In this document: positions 12,790 to 14,945 of the stretch, piece after piece
How the letters are laid out: every line of letters starts with the position of its first letter
Position numbering within the stretch: position 1 is the stretch's first letter
Assembly (NCBI RefSeq): GCF_000716675.1
Contig: NZ_JNXT01000107.1
Span: 1 to 14,945 of the forward strand
Reading direction: 5' to 3'
DNA length: 14,945 nt
Origin: Streptomyces alboflavus
GTDB taxonomy: Bacteria > Actinomycetota > Actinomycetes > Streptomycetales > Streptomycetaceae
The notes under the pieces: generated by a model
The model's database searches: none
What the model was told of the DNA's origin: nothing
Seen by the model: only the letters and a program-made list of their open reading frames with translations
Position numbers and translations under genes: made by a program

Positions 12790-14238
12790 TCAGGCCTCCC
12801 CGGCGACCTTACGCGTGTGCAACTGCCGCGCGACTTCGGCGATCGAGCCCGAAAGCGATGGGTACACGGTGAAGGCGTTAGCGATCTGCTCCACCGTCAG
12901 ATTGTTGTCGACCGCGATCGAGATGGGGTGGATCAGTTCCGAGGCGCGGGGCGAGACGACGACTCCGCCGACCACGATTCCCGTACCCGGACGGCAGAAG
13001 ATCTTTACGAAGCCGTCGCGGATGCCCTGCATCTTCGCGCGCGGGTTGCGGAGCAGCGGCAGCTTGACGACGCGGGCGTCGATCTTTCCGGCGTCGACGT
13101 CGGCCTGGCTGTAGCCGACGGTCGCGATCTCCGGGTCGGTGAAGACGTTCGACGAGACGGTCTTCAGGTTCAGCGGGGTGACCGCGTCGCCCAGGAAGTG
13201 GTACATCGCGATGCGGCCCTGCATGGCGGCGACCGAGGCGAGGGCGAAGATGCCGGTGACGTCACCGGCGGCGTACACGCCGGGGGCGGAGGTCCTGGAG
13301 ACCCGGTCGGTCCAGATGTGCCCGGACTCCTTGACCTTGACCCCGGCCTCCTCCAGGCCCATCCCGTCGCTGTTCGGGATGGCGCCGACGGCCATCAGGC
13401 AGTGCGATCCGGAGATGACGCGGCCGTCGGCGAGGGTGACCTCGACGCGGTCGCCGACGCGCTTGGCGGAGGCGGCGCGGGTCCGCCCCATGACGTTCAT
13501 GCCGCGGCGGCGGAAGACGTCCTCCAGGACGGCAGCGGCGTCCGGGTCCTCGCCCGGCAGCACGCGGTCGCGCGAGGACACCAGCGTGACCCGGGAGCCG
13601 AGCGCCTGGTAGGCACCGGCGAACTCGGCGCCCGTCACACCCGACCCGACCACGATGAGCTCCTCGGGCAGCTCGTCGAGGTCGTACACCTGCGTCCAGT
13701 TCAGGATCCGCTCGCCGTCGGGCTGGGCGTCCGGGAGCTCGCGCGGGTGGCCGCCGGTGGCGATGAGGACGGCGTCGGCGGTCAGGGTCTCCTCGGAGCC
13801 GTCGGCGGCGCGCACGACGACCTTGCGGGAGCCGTCCATGGCCTGCTGGCCCTCAAGACGGCCGCGGCCGCGCATGACCCGGGCGCCCGCACGCGTCACG
13901 GACGCCGTGATGTCGTGCGACTGCGCGAGCGCGAGCCGCTTCACACGCCGGTTGACCTTGCCGAGGTCCACGCCCACGACCCGGGCCGCCTGGTCGATGT
14001 GCGGCGTGTCGTCCTCGACGATGATGCCCAGCTCCTCGTACGAGGAGTCGAAGGTCGTCATCACCTCGGCCGTCGCGATCAGGGTCTTCGACGGTACGCA
14101 GTCGGTGAGCACCGACGCCCCGCCCAGACCGTCGCAGTCGACGACGGTCACCTCCGCGCCGAGCTGGGCGGCCACCAGGGCCGCCTCATATCCGCCGGGT
14201 CCGCCGCCAATGATCACGATCCGAGTCACATACGCCAT
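12790..14238 (-). CDS. lpdA: NAD(P)H-quinone dehydrogenase, LpdA type
   Basis: A 482-residue flavoprotein of the dihydrolipoamide dehydrogenase/glutathione reductase family. The FAD motif is IVIIGGGPGGYEAALVAA (7-24), the NAD(P) motif VVGSGVTGAEFAGAYQALG (196-214) with Ser221-Ser222-Arg223 after strand 2 (suggesting NADPH use), the second FAD motif VYAAGDVTG (321-329), and a dimerisation domain from ~358. The redox disulfide is broken: Ser42 replaces the first Cys of CxxxxC and Cys47 remains. The C-terminal His-Glu dyad is gone (Tyr459, Gly464). It therefore cannot be a normal lipoamide dehydrogenase. M. tuberculosis LpdA (Rv3303c), with similar losses, reduces quinones. The ATG at 14238 gives MAYVTRIV; GTG 14229 is an alternative start. 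There is no clear ribosome site. Divergent from the cyclotransferase gene. Confidence 0.9.
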   Translation of the reverse strand: MAYVTRIVIIGGGPGGYEAALVAAQLGAEVTVVDCDGLGGASVLTDCVPSKTLIATAEVMTTFDSSYEELGIIVEDDTPHIDQAARVVGVDLGKVNRRVKRLALAQSHDITASVTRAGARVMRGRGRLEGQQAMDGSRKVVVRAADGSEETLTADAVLIATGGHPRELPDAQPDGERILNWTQVYDLDELPEELIVVGSGVTGAEFAGAYQALGSRVTLVSSRDRVLPGEDPDAAAVLEDVFRRRGMNVMGRTRAASAKRVGDRVEVTLADGRVISGSHCLMAVGAIPNSDGMGLEEAGVKVKESGHIWTDRVSRTSAPGVYAAGDVTGIFALASVAAMQGRIAMYHFLGDAVTPLNLKTVSSNVFTDPEIATVGYSQADVDAGKIDARVVKLPLLRNPRAKMQGIRDGFVKIFCRPGTGIVVGGVVVSPRASELIHPISIAVDNNLTVEQIANAFTVYPSLSGSIAEVARQLHTRKVAGEA

Positions 14239-14272
14239 TGTCCCGCACCGCCGCGTCCCGTGTGCCACGGGG

Positions 14273-14296
14273 GGCCTCCAGTGCGGCCTCCAGTGC
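14273..14296. repeat. Tandem 12-bp direct repeat in divergent promoter gap
   Basis: Two exact head-to-tail copies of GGCCTCCAGTGC (14273-14284 and 14285-14296), inside the 97-bp gap between lpdA and the cyclotransferase gene. Placement and exact identity suggest either a regulator site or recent slippage. Confidence 0.7.
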
Positions 14297-14322
14297 GACA
14301 GGAGGGTGCCGTGCGGCTGCCG

Positions 14323-14328
14323 TACCCT
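14323..14328 (+). promoter_or_regulatory. -10 box for a leaderless cyclotransferase transcript
   Basis: TACCCT ends 7 bp before the ATG at 14336, the usual position for leaderless Streptomyces genes, and no Shine-Dalgarno sequence is positioned for that ATG (the only purine-rich stretch, GGAGGG at 14301-14306, is ~30 bp away). The -35 region is not convincing. Confidence 0.4.
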
Positions 14329-14335
14329 CGACGGC

Positions 14336-14773
14336 ATGTCGCTCTACGCCGCGTACGCCGGCAATCTCGACCCGCGGCTCATGACGCGCCGCGCCCCGCA
14401 CTCGCCGCTGCGCGCGACGGGCTGGCTCAACGACTGGCGGCTGACGTTCGGCGGCGAGCACATGGGCTGGGAGGGCGCGCTCGCGACGATCGTCGAGGCG
14501 CCGCGCTCGCAGGTGTTCGTGGCGCTGTACGACATCGCCCCCATGGACGAGGACTCCATGGACCGGTGGGAGGGGGTCGGGCTCGACATCTACCGGCGCA
14601 TGCGGATCCGGGTGCACACCCTCGAGGGTGAGGAGGCGGCCTGGGTGTACGTCCTCAACGGGTACGAGGGCGGGTTGCCCTCCGCCCGCTACCTCGGCGA
14701 GCTCGCCGACGCCGCGGAGTCGGCCGGGGCGCCCCACGACTACGTCATGAACCTCCGCAAACGCCCCTGCTGA
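14336..14773 (+). CDS. Gamma-glutamylcyclotransferase-like protein
   Basis: A 145-residue single-domain protein of the cyclotransferase (BtrG/GGCT) fold. YAAYAGNLDP (4-13) stands for the family YGSNL loop, with Ala-Gly in place of Gly-Ser. Glu79 in DRWEGVGLDIYRR is the probable catalytic glutamate, by analogy with Glu98 of human GGCT. The end GYEGGLPSARYLGELADAAE, then DYVMNLRK, is typical of actinobacterial members. Family activity is release of 5-oxoproline from gamma-glutamyl amines or peptides; the substrate is unknown here. The frame is open far upstream (13655), but that is the antisense shadow of lpdA. The ATG at 14336 fits the family N-terminus and the -10 box just before it. Confidence 0.85.
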   Translation: MSLYAAYAGNLDPRLMTRRAPHSPLRATGWLNDWRLTFGGEHMGWEGALATIVEAPRSQVFVALYDIAPMDEDSMDRWEGVGLDIYRRMRIRVHTLEGEEAAWVYVLNGYEGGLPSARYLGELADAAESAGAPHDYVMNLRKRPC

Positions 14774-14781
14774 CCCGCTGC

Positions 14782-14820
14782 TCGGCGCTCCGCGCCTGGT
14801 CCTCAATCGCCGGACAGGCT
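14782..14820 (+). repeat. Dispersed intergenic repeat copy
   Basis: Starts TCGGCGCTCCGCGCC, then TCCTCAATCGCCGGACAGGCT. It differs from 10719-10757 by only two substitutions, a close match over 39 bp. It lies 9 bp past the cyclotransferase stop; its GGCGC-TCC-GCGCC hairpin may terminate that transcript. Confidence 0.8.
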
Positions 14821-14884
14821 CTCTCCCACCCCCCCGCCCGAGCCTCCTCCGGCCCGATCGACAGCCCGGCAGCTTCAGCCCCGC

Positions 14885-14941
14885 GGGGGGCGCCCCCGTT
14901 TCGGCGCTCCGCGCCTCGTCCTCAAACTCCCCCAAGCTCTT
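14885..14941 (+). repeat. Dispersed intergenic repeat copy at window end
   Basis: GGGGGGCGCCCCC, then TCGGCGCTCCGCGCC, TCGTCCTCAAAC and TCCCCCAAGCTCTT. The core matches 10719-10743 and the whole is a reverse-complement relative of 11470-11523. The 172 bp from 14774 to the end hold only these repeats and no gene. Confidence 0.75.
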
Positions 14942-14945
14942 AAGG

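Noticed and set aside
12684..12872. 62-residue plus-strand frame in the deoR-lpdA gap
   Set aside because: No ribosome site, overlaps lpdA antisense, and is Arg/Pro/Ala-rich; the candidate RNA fold explains the region better.
12415..14631. 738-residue plus-strand open frame
   Set aside because: Spans the start of deoR, the intergenic gap and the antisense of lpdA; no recognisable domain.

Overview
The window is very GC-rich and nearly every third codon position is G or C. It has GTG starts, leaderless-type promoters, an acyl-CoA carboxylase epsilon subunit and a small Streptomyces-type membrane protein. Together these point to a Streptomyces chromosome (Actinomycetota). Gene content and order resemble the conserved core region around accA2/pccB as I remember it from Streptomyces coelicolor; this is memory, not a search. 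I see no phage, transposase, CRISPR array, rRNA or tRNA. Most of the window is ordinary core genome.

Layout, left to right. Positions 1-238 are non-coding and carry two direct copies of a ~60-bp hairpin repeat. Three genes follow on the minus strand: an enoyl-CoA hydratase (239-1030), a class III adenylate cyclase with an autoinhibitory-type domain and a repetitive N-terminal tail (1186-2541), and biotin protein ligase (2697-3572). Divergent from birA on the plus strand are the carboxyltransferase beta subunit pccB (3723-5342) and the epsilon subunit (5379-5585), ending at a strong bidirectional terminator. A secreted seven-bladed FG-GAP protein (minus, 5671-7131) faces them. Divergent from it are a 42-residue membrane protein, probably MmpB (7284-7412), and Maf (7444-8052). 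A four-helix membrane protein (minus, 8103-8540) is convergent with maf. After a 347-bp gap comes the biotinylated alpha subunit accA (8888-10660), then a TetR regulator (10875-11453) bracketed by dispersed repeats. Next are a DeoR regulator (minus, 11584-12573), an LpdA-type NAD(P)H-quinone dehydrogenase with a degenerate disulfide centre (minus, 12790-14238), a gamma-glutamylcyclotransferase-like protein (plus, 14336-14773) and more repeats to the end.

How the genes work together: the alpha (biotin carboxylase plus biotin carrier), beta and epsilon subunits make a complete propionyl-CoA-preferring carboxylase. It produces methylmalonyl-CoA for polyketides, odd- or branched-chain fatty acids and propionate catabolism. 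BirA would attach biotin to the alpha subunit. The alpha gene lies about 3.3 kb from beta/epsilon, so it needs its own promoter. The hydratase may belong to acyl-CoA breakdown. The remaining genes (cAMP synthesis, nucleotide house-cleaning, quinone reduction, regulators) have no obvious direct link.

The best second-look items are non-coding: a perfect palindrome ahead of the hydratase; a 16-bp palindrome between the FG-GAP gene and mmpB; a 178-bp head-to-head palindrome after accA whose family also flanks the TetR gene; and a possible promoter plus three-way-junction RNA between deoR and the quinone dehydrogenase. I did not find a convincing novel multi-gene system.
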